From assembly GCF_900188395.1 (NCBI RefSeq), contig NZ_FZOB01000001.1:186001-250000 (forward strand): a stretch of DNA of 64,000 bases. Direction: 5' to 3'. This document shows positions 8,744 to 18,055 of this stretch, one piece after another. Position 1 is the stretch's first letter. Every line of letters starts with the position of its first letter. This stretch comes from Desulfurobacterium atlanticum. GTDB lineage: Bacteria > Aquificota > Aquificia > Desulfurobacteriales > Desulfurobacteriaceae. Both the position numbers and the translations under genes were made by a program. The notes beneath the pieces are model-generated. The model had not been told where the DNA came from, did no database searches, and saw only the letters and a program-made list of their open reading frames with translations.

Positions 8744-10557
8744 TTCTCTTCCTCCAGTTTAAAAGGCTTGAAAGGTTTTCCGCCACCTTTGAAGAACTTT
8801 CCGAAAAATTCATAATATTCAAGTCTCATAGTTTGAATGGAAACAACAAGGGCTTCAAGAACAATAACTATGATATTTCCAACTATCATTACCAGCCAGT
8901 AACCTATCCCGTGCCCGCTTTCTCCAGAAATAGCTTTTCCTATTGCAAAAATTGCAAGCATAAGGGCTGCATGGGCAAGGGCAAAAGCGCCAAGCCTTAC
9001 AAATGAAACGGTTCCTGTTATACTTTCAAGAAGAGCCATGAATGCGTCAAGAAAAGAGCCAAATATCTGCTTCTTTCTGTATATCTCATAACCTATTGCT
9101 ATAGCAAGCAAAATTCCAACTATCGCAAGTTCTACTTTTACATCTCCTTTATATACTACAGCTTTTATGCCTATACCTATTAAAAACCAGTAGATCAGAA
9201 ACCACAAAATTCCTCCTTCTCCGGCTATCATTTCGCCGTACTCTTTCTCTCTGAATTTAGTGAAAATATTTATAAGGAATCCAAGAGAGAGTACAAATAC
9301 GCCAACACCGAGACTGAACATAATAAGCTTATCTATCTCTTCCATCGGGTTGAAAAGTAGAGGGTGGATAAGGTGTTCATTCCCGAAAATTGAACCGTAA
9401 AGAAATCCGAAGATTGTTGAACTGATACCGCAAAAGATAAGAACTTTTCCGTAGCTTTTAAGAATTTCTGTCTTCTTTGAAAGGATGTATCCTGCAATGG
9501 CAAGAACAATGCCGTGTCCTACGTCTCCAAACATAACGCCAAATAGTAGAACAAAGATAAGAGCAAAAAATGGAGTAGGATTCAGTTCTTTGTAGGACGG
9601 GTATGCAAATCCTGTTACAAGCTCTTCAAACGGCTTTAACAATTTAGGTGTTTTTAAAAGTACCGGAGCGTCCTCTGTTTCACTGAAAACAACTTTTGAA
9701 TGCTTTAAATTATTGACAAGTTTCTCCTTTTCGCTTTCTGGAATCCATCCTTCAACAACGTATCCTTCCGCAGTTCTTTTCACAAGATTTTCGGTCTCAA
9801 GGATTTTCTTCATGATATTTAGCTTTATCAGTATTTCAAGGACTTTTTTACCGTACTGATCTATGGCTTCTTTTTTCTGTTTTTTAAATATCTCTTTCTC
9901 TTTTAAAACCTTTTCTTTCGTTTCAGAGAGAAAATCCTGAAGATTTAATGTTCTTCCTTCAGTTTTTTCTATAGATTTTTCTATTACATCTTCAATGTCG
10001 TCGGTGTAAAAAACAGCAACGGCGACAGAACCTTCACTTAGCTGATTGTGAACAGTAAATCCCTTATAGCTTTTTACTGTTAAAAGCAAAGATTCAACAG
10101 TCTCAGCAGGTATTAAAACAATTTTAAGTTTTATAAATTTCAGTTTTTTTATAACTTTCTCAAGGTCTATCTCCTCTTTTAGCGTGGATTTAACCTCGTC
10201 GGCTGTAAGAACATCTTTCACTTTTTGGGCTATTTTTTTTCCTTCACTTGAAAGTTTGTCCACAATTTTTGATATGTTATTTAAAATAGTTTCGGCTTTA
10301 TCTATCTCTTTTGGAATTTCTGTAAGAGTTATTTCTCCGGCTTTAACTTTTTCTTCTCTTATTCCCAGAGCATCAAGTGTTGTTTTTGCGAGAGAAATCA
10401 GGGATTCCACCCGGTTAAGTTCAGATTCAAATATCTTTGTCTTTTTTGAATCATCAATATGAAGAACCCCTAATTTTCCCAGAGTTTCTATCTCTTCATC
10501 AAGATACTTTTCAGGTATCGTTACTGTAACCTTAAACATTTTCTCTGGAAAAAGCAT
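8740..10557 (-). CDS. atpI: V/A-type ATPase subunit I (membrane stator, a-like)
   Basis: 605 residues. The N-terminal half (about 1-310) is soluble and rich in helical hairpins; the C-terminal half has about seven membrane segments, with the family motifs FGVMFGDVGHGIVL and FVRLGAFALAHAAL. The Arg in the latter (SFVRLGAFA) faces the c ring and drives ion passage. It overlaps K (ATGA) and begins in a TAATG overlap with subunit C. Length is a little below the 620-660 typical of the family. Confidence 0.95.
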   Translation of the reverse strand: MLFPEKMFKVTVTIPEKYLDEEIETLGKLGVLHIDDSKKTKIFESELNRVESLISLAKTTLDALGIREEKVKAGEITLTEIPKEIDKAETILNNISKIVDKLSSEGKKIAQKVKDVLTADEVKSTLKEEIDLEKVIKKLKFIKLKIVLIPAETVESLLLTVKSYKGFTVHNQLSEGSVAVAVFYTDDIEDVIEKSIEKTEGRTLNLQDFLSETKEKVLKEKEIFKKQKKEAIDQYGKKVLEILIKLNIMKKILETENLVKRTAEGYVVEGWIPESEKEKLVNNLKHSKVVFSETEDAPVLLKTPKLLKPFEELVTGFAYPSYKELNPTPFFALIFVLLFGVMFGDVGHGIVLAIAGYILSKKTEILKSYGKVLIFCGISSTIFGFLYGSIFGNEHLIHPLLFNPMEEIDKLIMFSLGVGVFVLSLGFLINIFTKFREKEYGEMIAGEGGILWFLIYWFLIGIGIKAVVYKGDVKVELAIVGILLAIAIGYEIYRKKQIFGSFLDAFMALLESITGTVSFVRLGAFALAHAALMLAIFAIGKAISGESGHGIGYWLVMIVGNIIVIVLEALVVSIQTMRLEYYEFFGKFFKGGGKPFKPFKLEEEK

Positions 10558-11402
10558 TACACACCTACCAGCATACGTTTTATTTCCTGTTCAGGAAGCC
10601 CGAGTCTTATTCCTTCAATACAGGCTTTAAGGTTTTTTATTTCAATTTCTTTAAGTCTTAAAAGTGCAAAGGGAACCGAAAGTTTAAACGGATATCCCAA
10701 CCATACCTTTTTCAAAACGCTTATATGGTAGTTATAAAGTTGGTTTCTCATATCGGTAAAATCAGTTATGGGTTTTCTGAATATCTCCGGAACTATCAAG
10801 GAAATTTCAGAAAGTTTATCCGTTTTTAAAATTTTTTCAGCTTTCTCTTGTGATAGAAAGTTTCCAAAAGGAATAATGAATGAGCGGATTTCGTCTGTTT
10901 TGAAGTTGTATATAAACTTTAATCTTACAACTGTTAAAATATTTATAAGGTCAAAGTAACTTCCTGCAATTGTTTTAAGGTCTCTTCTGTCTATCCTGTC
11001 AAGCTTCAGTATAGCCTGTTTTAGTTGCTTTATGTATTGTGTATCAAGTTTTTTGAAAAGCTCTTTTGCGTTCTTTCTGTTTTGAAGTTTCTTTTTCTTT
11101 TCTTTTAAAAGTTTCCTTTCTATGAAAAAGAGTGAAAAGACTGCCTGTTCATTTTTGGATAGTTTTTCTGTAACTTTCTCGTAAAGGTATGTAAAGTAAA
11201 GATCAAGCCCTTTCTCTATTGAGTCCTGAAGCACGGAACGGACAAATTTCCCGTAAGGAGTGTCTTTTATGACGATTATGATATCTCCAACTGTTGTCGC
11301 ACTGATAAGCTTTTCAAAAACTGAAAAATCAAGGAGTGTTGATTTTATGGTGCGGCACATTGCATTTACGTAGCTAAATCTTACCGGTTTAGCTATCCAC
11401 AA
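10557..11402 (-). CDS. atpC: V/A-type ATPase subunit C (d-like)
   Basis: 281 residues, mostly helical, shorter than the 320-350 typical of subunit C, which sits as a funnel on the c ring and connects it to the central stalk. RFSYVNAMCRTIKSTLLD at the N-terminus and the repeated helical bundles fit. The start appears to be TTG at 11402, inside the end of atpH (10-base overlap), with a G-rich ribosome-binding site before it. Identity is mainly from operon position and helical layout, so it is less secure than A, B, I and K. Confidence 0.75.
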   Translation of the reverse strand: MWIAKPVRFSYVNAMCRTIKSTLLDFSVFEKLISATTVGDIIIVIKDTPYGKFVRSVLQDSIEKGLDLYFTYLYEKVTEKLSKNEQAVFSLFFIERKLLKEKKKKLQNRKNAKELFKKLDTQYIKQLKQAILKLDRIDRRDLKTIAGSYFDLINILTVVRLKFIYNFKTDEIRSFIIPFGNFLSQEKAEKILKTDKLSEISLIVPEIFRKPITDFTDMRNQLYNYHISVLKKVWLGYPFKLSVPFALLRLKEIEIKNLKACIEGIRLGLPEQEIKRMLVGV

Positions 11403-11713
11403 ATCCGCCCCCTCAAATTGTTAAATACTTTCTCTATAAATTTTTCTCTATTTTCTTTTGAGAGTTTTTCAAATTCTGAAAGAATTTTTTGAAGTTCAGC
11501 TTTTCTCTTTTTTCTGTATTCTTCAATCTCCTTTTTTGCCTGTTCAAAGAGCATTTCTCTTTCTTTTTCCACTTTCTCTATGTAGGAAGAGATTATCTGG
11601 TTGTATTCAACATTTGCTTTTTCTGTTATTTCAGCAGCTGAATTTTCCGCAGATATAACGATAGAGTGTGCCCTTTCATCAAGAGAGATGATGCGACCTG
11701 TAAGATCCCCCAT
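11393..11713 (-). CDS. atpH: V/A-type ATPase subunit H/G (stator coiled coil)
   Basis: 106 residues, nearly one long charged helix (AENSAAEITEKANVEYNQ onward), as expected for the partner of subunit E in the peripheral stalk. First gene of the V-ATPase block; its ATG follows the radA TAA stop without a gap, so the block is most likely co-transcribed with glmS-purU-radA. Low sequence complexity makes family assignment rest on context. Confidence 0.75.
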   Translation of the reverse strand: MGDLTGRIISLDERAHSIVISAENSAAEITEKANVEYNQIISSYIEKVEKEREMLFEQAKKEIEEYRKKRKAELQKILSEFEKLSKENREKFIEKVFNNLRGRICG

Positions 11714-13048
11714 TTATCCCTCTAAAGCGATTTTAACTGCATCTACAATAAATTTTATTCTATTATGATTTTTTTGTAAAGATATAAATCTATTTTTTTC
11801 TATCTCTTTTTCTCTTAACTCTTCAAGCTTTACATTTCTTATCTCACCGGAAAGGCCAACTTCTCCAAATACAGCAATCTCTTTTCTAACCGGCTTTCCG
11901 GTGTAGCTTGAGGCTATTGCAATAGCTACCGGAAGGTCTATTCCCGGTTCGTCAATCTTTACTCCGCCAACAACATTCACAAACACATCAAAGTTTCTTA
12001 AAGGATAACCAAGTTCTTTTTCAATAATGGCTATTATGATGGAAAGCCTGTTTATGTCTATTCCTTTTGCCCTCCTCTGCGGTGTACCAAAAGCTGCTCG
12101 TGTTACAAGAGCTTGAACTTCAAGGAGTATTGGTCTTGAGCCTTCTATTCCGCAGTAGATTACAGAGCCGGATTTTCCTTCAGGTCTTTGAGATAGGAAA
12201 AATTTGGACGGATTTTCCACCTGAATAAGTCCTTTCTCTTCCATTTTGAAGACGGCAATTTCTCCTGTTGCCCCGAAGCGATTTTTAAGACTTTTAAGAA
12301 TGCGGAAGTTGTATCCCCTGTCTCCTTCAAACTGATAGACGGCATCAACAATATGTTCTAAAACTTTTGGCCCTGCTATGTTTCCTTCTTTGTTAACATG
12401 TCCGACTATAAAAGTGGTTATTCCTTTTGACTTTGAAATATTGGTAATTAATGCCGTTCCCTCTCTTACCTGGGAAACAGAGCCTGCAGCTGATTCAATA
12501 GAGGGAATGAAAGTTGTCTGGATTGAATCAACGATGAGGAAAGAGGGTTTTAATTTTGCTATGTGTTCTTTTATCTTTTCAAGATTTCCTTCTGCATAGA
12601 TGAAAATATTGCTGCTCTTTATTCCAAGCCGTTTTGCCCTTAAAGATACCTGTTCTGGTGATTCTTCTGCAGTTACATAAAGAACTTTTCCGTAAGTGGA
12701 TAGCTTTTCTGATAGCTGTAGAAGAAAAGTGGATTTTCCGATACCCGGTTCTCCTGAAAAAAGAGAGACAGAACCTTTTACAACACCTCCCCCAGCCACT
12801 TTGTCAAATTCAGTGATTCCTGTTTTAAATCTTTCTTTTTTTATCTCTTCAATTTCGTTAAGCAGTATCGGTTTTTCCTGAGATGAACTAACCCATGAAA
12901 TTGATGGGGGAGTTTTCGGAGAAATTTTTGTTTCCTCTTTTTCTTCAACAAAAGTGTTCCACTTGCCGCATTCAGGACATTTTCCTGCCCATTTAGGACT
13001 TTTGTATCCGCAGTTTTGACATACATAAACTGTTTTAACTTTTCCCAT
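11714..13048 (-). CDS. radA: DNA repair protein RadA (Sms)
   Basis: 444 residues. RadA is a RecA-like, Lon-related helicase that promotes branch migration in recombination. In order: a four-cysteine zinc finger (YVCQNCGY...KCPECGKW, residues 9-32), a RecA core with Walker A GEPGIGKST near residue 98, the RadA-specific KNRFG motif (SLKNRFGATGE), and a C-terminal Lon-protease-like domain (GIDLPVAIAIASS, GEVGLSGEIR) without the catalytic Ser-Lys dyad. Starts two bases after the purU stop. Confidence 0.96.
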   Translation of the reverse strand: MGKVKTVYVCQNCGYKSPKWAGKCPECGKWNTFVEEKEETKISPKTPPSISWVSSSQEKPILLNEIEEIKKERFKTGITEFDKVAGGGVVKGSVSLFSGEPGIGKSTFLLQLSEKLSTYGKVLYVTAEESPEQVSLRAKRLGIKSSNIFIYAEGNLEKIKEHIAKLKPSFLIVDSIQTTFIPSIESAAGSVSQVREGTALITNISKSKGITTFIVGHVNKEGNIAGPKVLEHIVDAVYQFEGDRGYNFRILKSLKNRFGATGEIAVFKMEEKGLIQVENPSKFFLSQRPEGKSGSVIYCGIEGSRPILLEVQALVTRAAFGTPQRRAKGIDINRLSIIIAIIEKELGYPLRNFDVFVNVVGGVKIDEPGIDLPVAIAIASSYTGKPVRKEIAVFGEVGLSGEIRNVKLEELREKEIEKNRFISLQKNHNRIKFIVDAVKIALEG

Positions 13049-13050
13049 TT

Positions 13051-13905
13051 CTACTCAAAGATAACCGTTTTGTTGTCATATACAAGTATTTTATTCTCAA
13101 GGTGAAGTCTTACAGCTTTTGCAAGGACTACCTTTTCAAGGTCTCTCCCTTTCTTTATCATTCCTTCAATAGTGTCTCTATGGGTTACCCTTACAACATC
13201 CTGTTCTATGATAGGTCCCTGATCTAAGTCTTCTGTGACATAGTGGCTTGTTGCTCCTATTATTTTGACTCCCCTTTCGTAGGCTCTGTGGTAAGGTCTT
13301 GCTCCTACAAATGCTGGAAGGAACGAATGGTGTATGTTTATTATTCTGTTTGGATAAGCTTTTACAAATTTAGGGGTTAAAATCTGCATATAGCGGGCAA
13401 GAACGATGAGGTCAATATCATTTTCCTTTAAAAGTTTTAACTCTTCCTCTTCAACCTTCTCTTTTGTTTCTTTTGTTTTTGGAAAGTGGTAAAAGTCTAT
13501 ACCGTACATTTTTACAACATTCTCAAGGTCTTTGTGGTTGCTTATAACAAGTTTCAGGTTTCCTTTCATTTCGTTTGCTTTAAAACGGTAAAGAAGGTCG
13601 TAAAGGCAGTGGTCATATTTTGAAACAAATATGGCTACACTTGGAATATCTGTATTAAATTTTAGTTCCCATTTCATTGAGAATTTATCGGCAATAAAAG
13701 AGAAAGCTGTCGCTATCTTTTCTTTCGGGATTTTAAAGCCGTCAAGAGACCACTCTATTCTCATAAAGAATATTTCCTTCTGAAAATCTATGTGCTGGTC
13801 TGCGTGGATTATATTCCCATCGTTTCTTGCGATAAATCCGGTTATTTCAGATAATATTCCTTTCCTGTCGGGGCAGGAGATCAGCAGTGTGGCAGTTTCT
13901 TTCAT
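13051..13905 (-). CDS. purU: Formyltetrahydrofolate deformylase
   Basis: 284 residues, the usual length. PurU hydrolyses 10-formyltetrahydrofolate to formate and tetrahydrofolate. An N-terminal ACT domain (about 1-80; LLISCPDRKGILSEITGFI) is followed by the formyltransferase fold with the catalytic region RIINIHHSFLPAFVGARPY and VTEDLDQGPIIEQD, which includes the family Asn-His-Asp set. GGAGG lies before the ATG. Placed between glmS and radA, with a 12-base gap from glmS. In this organism it may help set the folate C1 pool together with the HmdII protein at 34503; that link is inference. Confidence 0.95.
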   Translation of the reverse strand: MKETATLLISCPDRKGILSEITGFIARNDGNIIHADQHIDFQKEIFFMRIEWSLDGFKIPKEKIATAFSFIADKFSMKWELKFNTDIPSVAIFVSKYDHCLYDLLYRFKANEMKGNLKLVISNHKDLENVVKMYGIDFYHFPKTKETKEKVEEEELKLLKENDIDLIVLARYMQILTPKFVKAYPNRIINIHHSFLPAFVGARPYHRAYERGVKIIGATSHYVTEDLDQGPIIEQDVVRVTHRDTIEGMIKKGRDLEKVVLAKAVRLHLENKILVYDNKTVIFE

Positions 13906-13917
13906 GAAGCCTCCTGA

Positions 13918-15735
13918 TTATTCCACAGTAACGCTTTTTGCAAGATTTCTTGGCTGGTCGACATCATATCCGAGAAAATCTGCTATGTAATAGGCAAACA
14001 GCTGGAGAGGAACGACAGTTAGAAACGGAGTCAGAAGTTCATCTGTTTCAGGGATTTCAATGATTCTATCTGTTAATCTTCTTATCTCTCCACATCCAGC
14101 GTTTGTTACTGCAATAACCCTTCCTTTTCTTGCCTTTACCTCTTCTATGTTTGATACCATTTTTTCGTAAACTCTGTCTTTTGGTGCTATCACGATGACC
14201 GGCATCTTTTCATCTATTAATGCTATGGGGCCATGTTTCATTTCACCTGCCGGGTATCCTTCGGCGTGTATGTAGGATATTTCTTTAAGCTTTAATGCCC
14301 CTTCAAGTGCTATAGGATAGTTAACGAATCTTCCGAGAAACAGTGCGTCCTTTGCCATGTAAAATTCAAGTGCAAGTTGCCTTATCCTCTTTTCCTTTTT
14401 TTCTGTTTCAAGAAAATCTTCCATTTTTGATGGGATTTTTATAAGTTCATCTATATATTTTTGCTCCTCTTCTTTGGTTACTGTTCCTTTTATAACTCCG
14501 ATTTCAAGTGCAGTTAGAAAGAGTGCTGTAAGCTGCGTTGTAAAAGCTTTTGTTGAAGCAACACTTATTTCAGGACCTGCGTAAGTATAAATTGTGTAAT
14601 CTGCTTCCCTTGTAAGTGTTGAGCCGATAACGTTGCATATTGCTATAACTTTTGCCCCTTTTAACTTTGCAAGTCTTACAGCTGCAAGGGTGTCTGCTGT
14701 TTCTCCAGATTGAGATATTGCGACAACAACCGTATTTGAGTCTATCAGCGGGTCTCTGTATCTAAATTCTGATGCGTAATCAACTGAAACGGGAATTTTT
14801 GATAAGGTTTCTATGAAAAATTTACCTATAAGCCCTGCGTGGTAGGATGTTCCACATGCCACAATCTGGATTTTATTAAAATCAAAAGGAAGCTCTGCTT
14901 CTCCCTTTATTAGAGATAGTTTCCCTGAAATTGTGTCTGAAATACCTTTTGGTTGTTCATATATCTCTTTAAGCATAAAATGCTTATACCCTGCCTTTTC
15001 CGCCTGAGCGATAGACCATGGAATCGTTTTTATGTTTTTGTTAAGGATTTCTCCACTTTTATCGTAAACGGTTACCCTATCTCTTTCTATAACTGCAAAC
15101 TCATCGTCATCAAGGAAAATCACTTTATTTGTATACTGTAAAAATGCAGGAACATCAGAAGCAAGGAAGTTTTCATCTTCTCCAATTCCTATCACGAGAG
15201 GACTATCTTTTCTGGCGCACACTATTTTTTCAGGTTCTCCTTCATAAATAACAGCAATAGCATAGGAGCCTTTTAACTTCTGGGAGGTATTAAATACCGC
15301 TTTTAAAAGGTCTTTCCCTTGTGCAATCTCCTCTTCAATCAGATGGGCTATTACCTCTGTGTCGGTGTCCGATTTAAAAACATGTCCTTTTTCTTTTAGG
15401 ATATTTTTAAGCTCAACAAAGTTCTCAATAATACCGTTGTGAACAACAGCTATTTTTCCTGTACAGTCTGTGTGAGGATGTGCATTTTTATCTGTTGGCT
15501 CTCCGTGGGTTGCCCATCTTGTATGTCCTATTGCCACAGATGGTAGGGATAGATCTCTGTTTACTTCTATTTCAAGATTTCTTAGTTTTCCACTTCTTTT
15601 AAATATCTTTAATTTTCCACTATCTATAAATGCGATACCTGCAGAGTCGTATCCTCTGTATTCAAGTCTTGAAAGTCCATTTATTACAACGGATTTTGCG
15701 TTATCTTTTCCGATATATCCAACAATTCCACACAT
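13918..15735 (-). CDS. glmS: Glutamine-fructose-6-phosphate aminotransferase (isomerizing)
   Basis: 605 residues. Makes glucosamine-6-phosphate for peptidoglycan and LPS. The N-terminal Ntn glutaminase begins MCGIVGYIG, with Cys2 as nucleophile after Met removal. HTRWATHGEPTDKNAHPH is the glutaminase signature. Two SIS sugar-isomerase domains follow (about 285-425 and 455-590), with SQSGETADTLAAV and the C-terminal NLAKSVTVE. First gene of the long minus-strand run ending at 3937. No glmS ribozyme consensus was recognised in the about 100-base leader. Confidence 0.97.
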   Translation of the reverse strand: MCGIVGYIGKDNAKSVVINGLSRLEYRGYDSAGIAFIDSGKLKIFKRSGKLRNLEIEVNRDLSLPSVAIGHTRWATHGEPTDKNAHPHTDCTGKIAVVHNGIIENFVELKNILKEKGHVFKSDTDTEVIAHLIEEEIAQGKDLLKAVFNTSQKLKGSYAIAVIYEGEPEKIVCARKDSPLVIGIGEDENFLASDVPAFLQYTNKVIFLDDDEFAVIERDRVTVYDKSGEILNKNIKTIPWSIAQAEKAGYKHFMLKEIYEQPKGISDTISGKLSLIKGEAELPFDFNKIQIVACGTSYHAGLIGKFFIETLSKIPVSVDYASEFRYRDPLIDSNTVVVAISQSGETADTLAAVRLAKLKGAKVIAICNVIGSTLTREADYTIYTYAGPEISVASTKAFTTQLTALFLTALEIGVIKGTVTKEEEQKYIDELIKIPSKMEDFLETEKKEKRIRQLALEFYMAKDALFLGRFVNYPIALEGALKLKEISYIHAEGYPAGEMKHGPIALIDEKMPVIVIAPKDRVYEKMVSNIEEVKARKGRVIAVTNAGCGEIRRLTDRIIEIPETDELLTPFLTVVPLQLFAYYIADFLGYDVDQPRNLAKSVTVE

Positions 15736-15834
15736 AGTTGCCTCATTGTTTAATATTTATTCACTCTTTCTTTTAAGGTAAAAATATACCATAATAACTT
15801 TGTCAAAACACTAATTTTTGCAGGAGGAAGGTAA

Positions 15835-17034
15835 ATGAATCTAAACGTAACTCCACTTGATTTTCAGCCAGCTAATGAGCTTGGTGTTGAGATTGTTGAG
15901 AGGAAAGGCATAGGCCACCCTGATACTATATGTGATGCTCTTGCTGAGAAACTTTCGGCAGAGCTTTGCAAGTTTTATAAAGAGAAGTTTGGTTTCGTTC
16001 TTCATCACAATGTTGATAAGGGTTTACTCCTTGGTGGAAGTGCAAGTCCAAAGTTTGGCGGTGGGGAAATTACAGCTCCTATAGAAATTTATCTTGTTGG
16101 TAGGGCTATAAAAGAGTATAAAGGGATTAAGGTTCCTGTTGAGGAGTTTGCTATTGAAGGGACGAAAGAGTGGTTAAAGGAAAATATCCATGCTCTTGAC
16201 CCTGAAAAAGATGTGAAAATTCACTGCCTTGTAAGGCCTGGTTCTGTTGATCTTGTTGATATCTATATGAGACAGCTTGAAACTGGTGTTCCCCTTGCAA
16301 ACGATACCTCTTTTGGTGTTGGTTTTGCGCCGTTTGATGAAGTGGAAAATATCGCCTTTAATGTTGAAAAGGTATTGAACAGTAAAGAGATGAAGAAGAA
16401 ATATCCTGAAATCGGTGAAGATATAAAAGTTATGTGTGTAAGAAAGAGAGATGTTATAGATGTAACGATAGCCTGTGCTTTTGTTGATAGATTTGTTAAA
16501 GATATTAACGATTACATTGAGAAAAGGGAAAATGTGAGAAAAATAGCTGAAGAGGTTGCCAGAAAGTATACAAACAGAGAAGTTCTGATTCATGTTAACA
16601 CAGGTGATGATGATAAGAGGGAAAACGTTTATATCACTGTTGCAGGAACATCAGCAGAGGCCGGAGATGATGGTGAAGTTGGAAGAGGAAACAGAGTAAA
16701 TGGACTTATTACTCCGTATAGACCGATGAGTCTTGAAGCTGCTGCTGGCAAAAATCCGATAACACATGTTGGTAAACTTTACAATATTACAGCCATGGAG
16801 ATTTGTGAAGCTGTTGTTAAGGAGATTCCGGAAGTTAAAGAAGCTTACTGCTACATTGTAAGCCAGATAGGTAAGCCGATAAGTGAGCCTCTTGCTCTTG
16901 ATGTGAAAATAAGGACAGAGGATGGCAAAGTTGAAGCTTATAAAGATAAGATAGAACCGATAGCCAGAGAGCACCTTTCAAATATTGGGAATATCTGGAA
17001 AAGACTTGTTGATGGAGAGATAGTTGTTTATTGA
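15835..17034 (+). CDS. S-adenosylmethionine synthetase, archaeal type
   Basis: 399 residues, of the archaeal MAT family (PF01941) and not the bacterial MetK family. It makes S-adenosylmethionine from ATP and methionine. [20 protein letters not shown] near the N-terminus and [18 protein letters not shown] in the centre are strongly diagnostic; the MetK signatures GAGDQG and GGGAFSGKD are absent. GCAGGAGGAAGG precedes ATG. It is a single-gene unit followed by a strong terminator, divergent from glmS. Acquisition from archaea is the usual explanation for bacterial members, but direction cannot be read from one sequence. Confidence 0.95.
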   Translation: MNLNVTPLDFQPANELGVEIVERKGIGHPDTICDALAEKLSAELCKFYKEKFGFVLHHNVDKGLLLGGSASPKFGGGEITAPIEIYLVGRAIKEYKGIKVPVEEFAIEGTKEWLKENIHALDPEKDVKIHCLVRPGSVDLVDIYMRQLETGVPLANDTSFGVGFAPFDEVENIAFNVEKVLNSKEMKKKYPEIGEDIKVMCVRKRDVIDVTIACAFVDRFVKDINDYIEKRENVRKIAEEVARKYTNREVLIHVNTGDDDKRENVYITVAGTSAEAGDDGEVGRGNRVNGLITPYRPMSLEAAAGKNPITHVGKLYNITAMEICEAVVKEIPEVKEAYCYIVSQIGKPISEPLALDVKIRTEDGKVEAYKDKIEPIAREHLSNIGNIWKRLVDGEIVVY

Positions 17035-17061
17035 TGAGTTTGGTTGAAATTTCATTTAAAG

Positions 17062-17090
17062 CCCGGGAATTTTCCCGGGTTTTTTTGTTT
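17062..17090 (+). terminator. Intrinsic terminator after archaeal-type MAT
   Basis: Stem CCCGGGAA/TTCCCGGG (17062-17069 with 17072-17079), two-base loop as drawn, then T7 and further T-rich sequence. It lies 28 bases after the MAT stop and is among the strongest hairpins in the window. Confidence 0.92.
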
Positions 17091-17103
17091 TGATTTTTTG
17101 TTT

Positions 17104-17109
17104 TATAAT
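17104..17109 (+). promoter_or_regulatory. Candidate -10 box of the TauE permease gene
   Basis: A consensus TATAAT 34 bases before the GTG start. The 17-base upstream position is in the terminator T-tract, so there is no good -35 hexamer. It could be a weak promoter or chance in AT-rich DNA. Confidence 0.3.
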
Positions 17110-17143
17110 CGTATTAAGTTTTTAAATACATGGAGGCGGTTTA

Positions 17144-17971
17144 GTGTTATCTCATCTTCTTGAAGCCGGAATTGTTCTTTTTGTTTCAGGTTTCTTTATA
17201 GGATTCCTTTCCGGGCTTCTTGGAAAAGGCGGAGGATTGTTACTTATCCCGACTTTCTGGTTTATTTTTCCTTTTATAGGGATTCCCGAAAAGATAGTTC
17301 CCAAGGCTGCTGTAGCCACATCGTTAGCATGTATGACAGTTACTTCTTCAACATCTGCATGGCAGCACATTAAAAAGGGTTATTTAAAGAAAGATATCTT
17401 TTTTAATCTGCTTATAGGTGCTGTTCCTGGAGTTTTTATAGGAAGTGCTATTACTGCAAGACTTCTCTCTCCAGAGATGACAAAACTGCTTTTTGCTATT
17501 TTCCTTATCTTTATGTCGTTAAAGATGTTGAAAAAACCGGAAAAGGGAGAAAAAACAGAGAAAATTAATAAAAGGAAAGTTTTGTTAACAGGTTTTGCTT
17601 CCGGTTTTATAGCGGGTTTACTTGGAATAGGTGGTGGTTCGCTGGTAACTCCTATGCTTTATTCCTTTGCAGATGTTCCTATAAAAGTTGCTATGGCAAC
17701 ATCAACAGGAATAGTATTTTTCAACTCATTCTTTTCTGTTTTAAACTACATTTATTACGGTTTAAATAAAGTTAATTTTCCTTACTTTTTTGGGTATGTT
17801 TATATCCCTGTTCTAATATTTATGGTTCCTTCTCTTTATATCGGCACAAGAATTGGTGTAAGATTGATGCACAGGGTTAATTCAGAAAAGTTAAGAAAGT
17901 GGTTTGCTGTTTTTTTAATTTTTGTTGCCTTTGAAGTTATACTTAAACTTGTTGGTGGATTTTTAAAGTAA
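17144..17971 (+). CDS. TauE/SafE (DUF81) family permease
   Basis: 275 residues, about eight membrane segments in two related halves. The repeated family motif appears as GFLSGLLGKGGGLLLIP near residue 21 and as GFIAGLLGIGGGSLVTP near residue 155, the glycine-rich loops of the TauE/SafE family. Such proteins export or import sulfite, sulfoacetate or similar anions; the substrate cannot be read here. In a sulfur-reducing organism a sulfur anion is plausible but inferred. The start is GTG at 17144, with TGGAGGCGG just upstream. Confidence 0.88.
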   Translation: MLSHLLEAGIVLFVSGFFIGFLSGLLGKGGGLLLIPTFWFIFPFIGIPEKIVPKAAVATSLACMTVTSSTSAWQHIKKGYLKKDIFFNLLIGAVPGVFIGSAITARLLSPEMTKLLFAIFLIFMSLKMLKKPEKGEKTEKINKRKVLLTGFASGFIAGLLGIGGGSLVTPMLYSFADVPIKVAMATSTGIVFFNSFFSVLNYIYYGLNKVNFPYFFGYVYIPVLIFMVPSLYIGTRIGVRLMHRVNSEKLRKWFAVFLIFVAFEVILKLVGGFLK

Positions 17972-17987
17972 TTAGAGTGAATTTTTG

Positions 17988-17996
17988 TGTTATAAT
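17988..17996 (+). promoter_or_regulatory. Extended -10 promoter of pilT
   Basis: TGTTATAAT fits the extended -10 consensus TGnTATAAT exactly. It lies between the permease stop and pilT, giving a leader of about 50-55 bases. No -35 element is apparent, which is common for extended -10 promoters. Confidence 0.5.
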
Positions 17997-18055
17997 TTGA
18001 GTAAAATTAGGATAATTTAACGATTAATCCGGTGTAATGTTTAAGGGGAAATTGA

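Noticed and set aside
8632-9006. 124-codon plus-strand frame over V-ATPase K and I
   Set aside because: Antisense to two overlapping membrane subunit genes with clear motifs.
15783-15806. TTGACA on the minus strand upstream of glmS with TATATT as promoter
   Set aside because: The spacer is only 12 bases, too short for a sigma-70 promoter, so it was not listed even though both hexamers look good alone.
15736-15834. glmS riboswitch/ribozyme in the glmS leader
   Set aside because: The gap is under 100 bases, AT-rich, and shows none of the paired core expected of the glmS ribozyme.
16174-16593. 139-codon minus-strand frame inside archaeal-type MAT
   Set aside because: Antisense to a strongly conserved gene, with no ribosome-binding site and Phe/Ile/Asn-rich nonsense composition.
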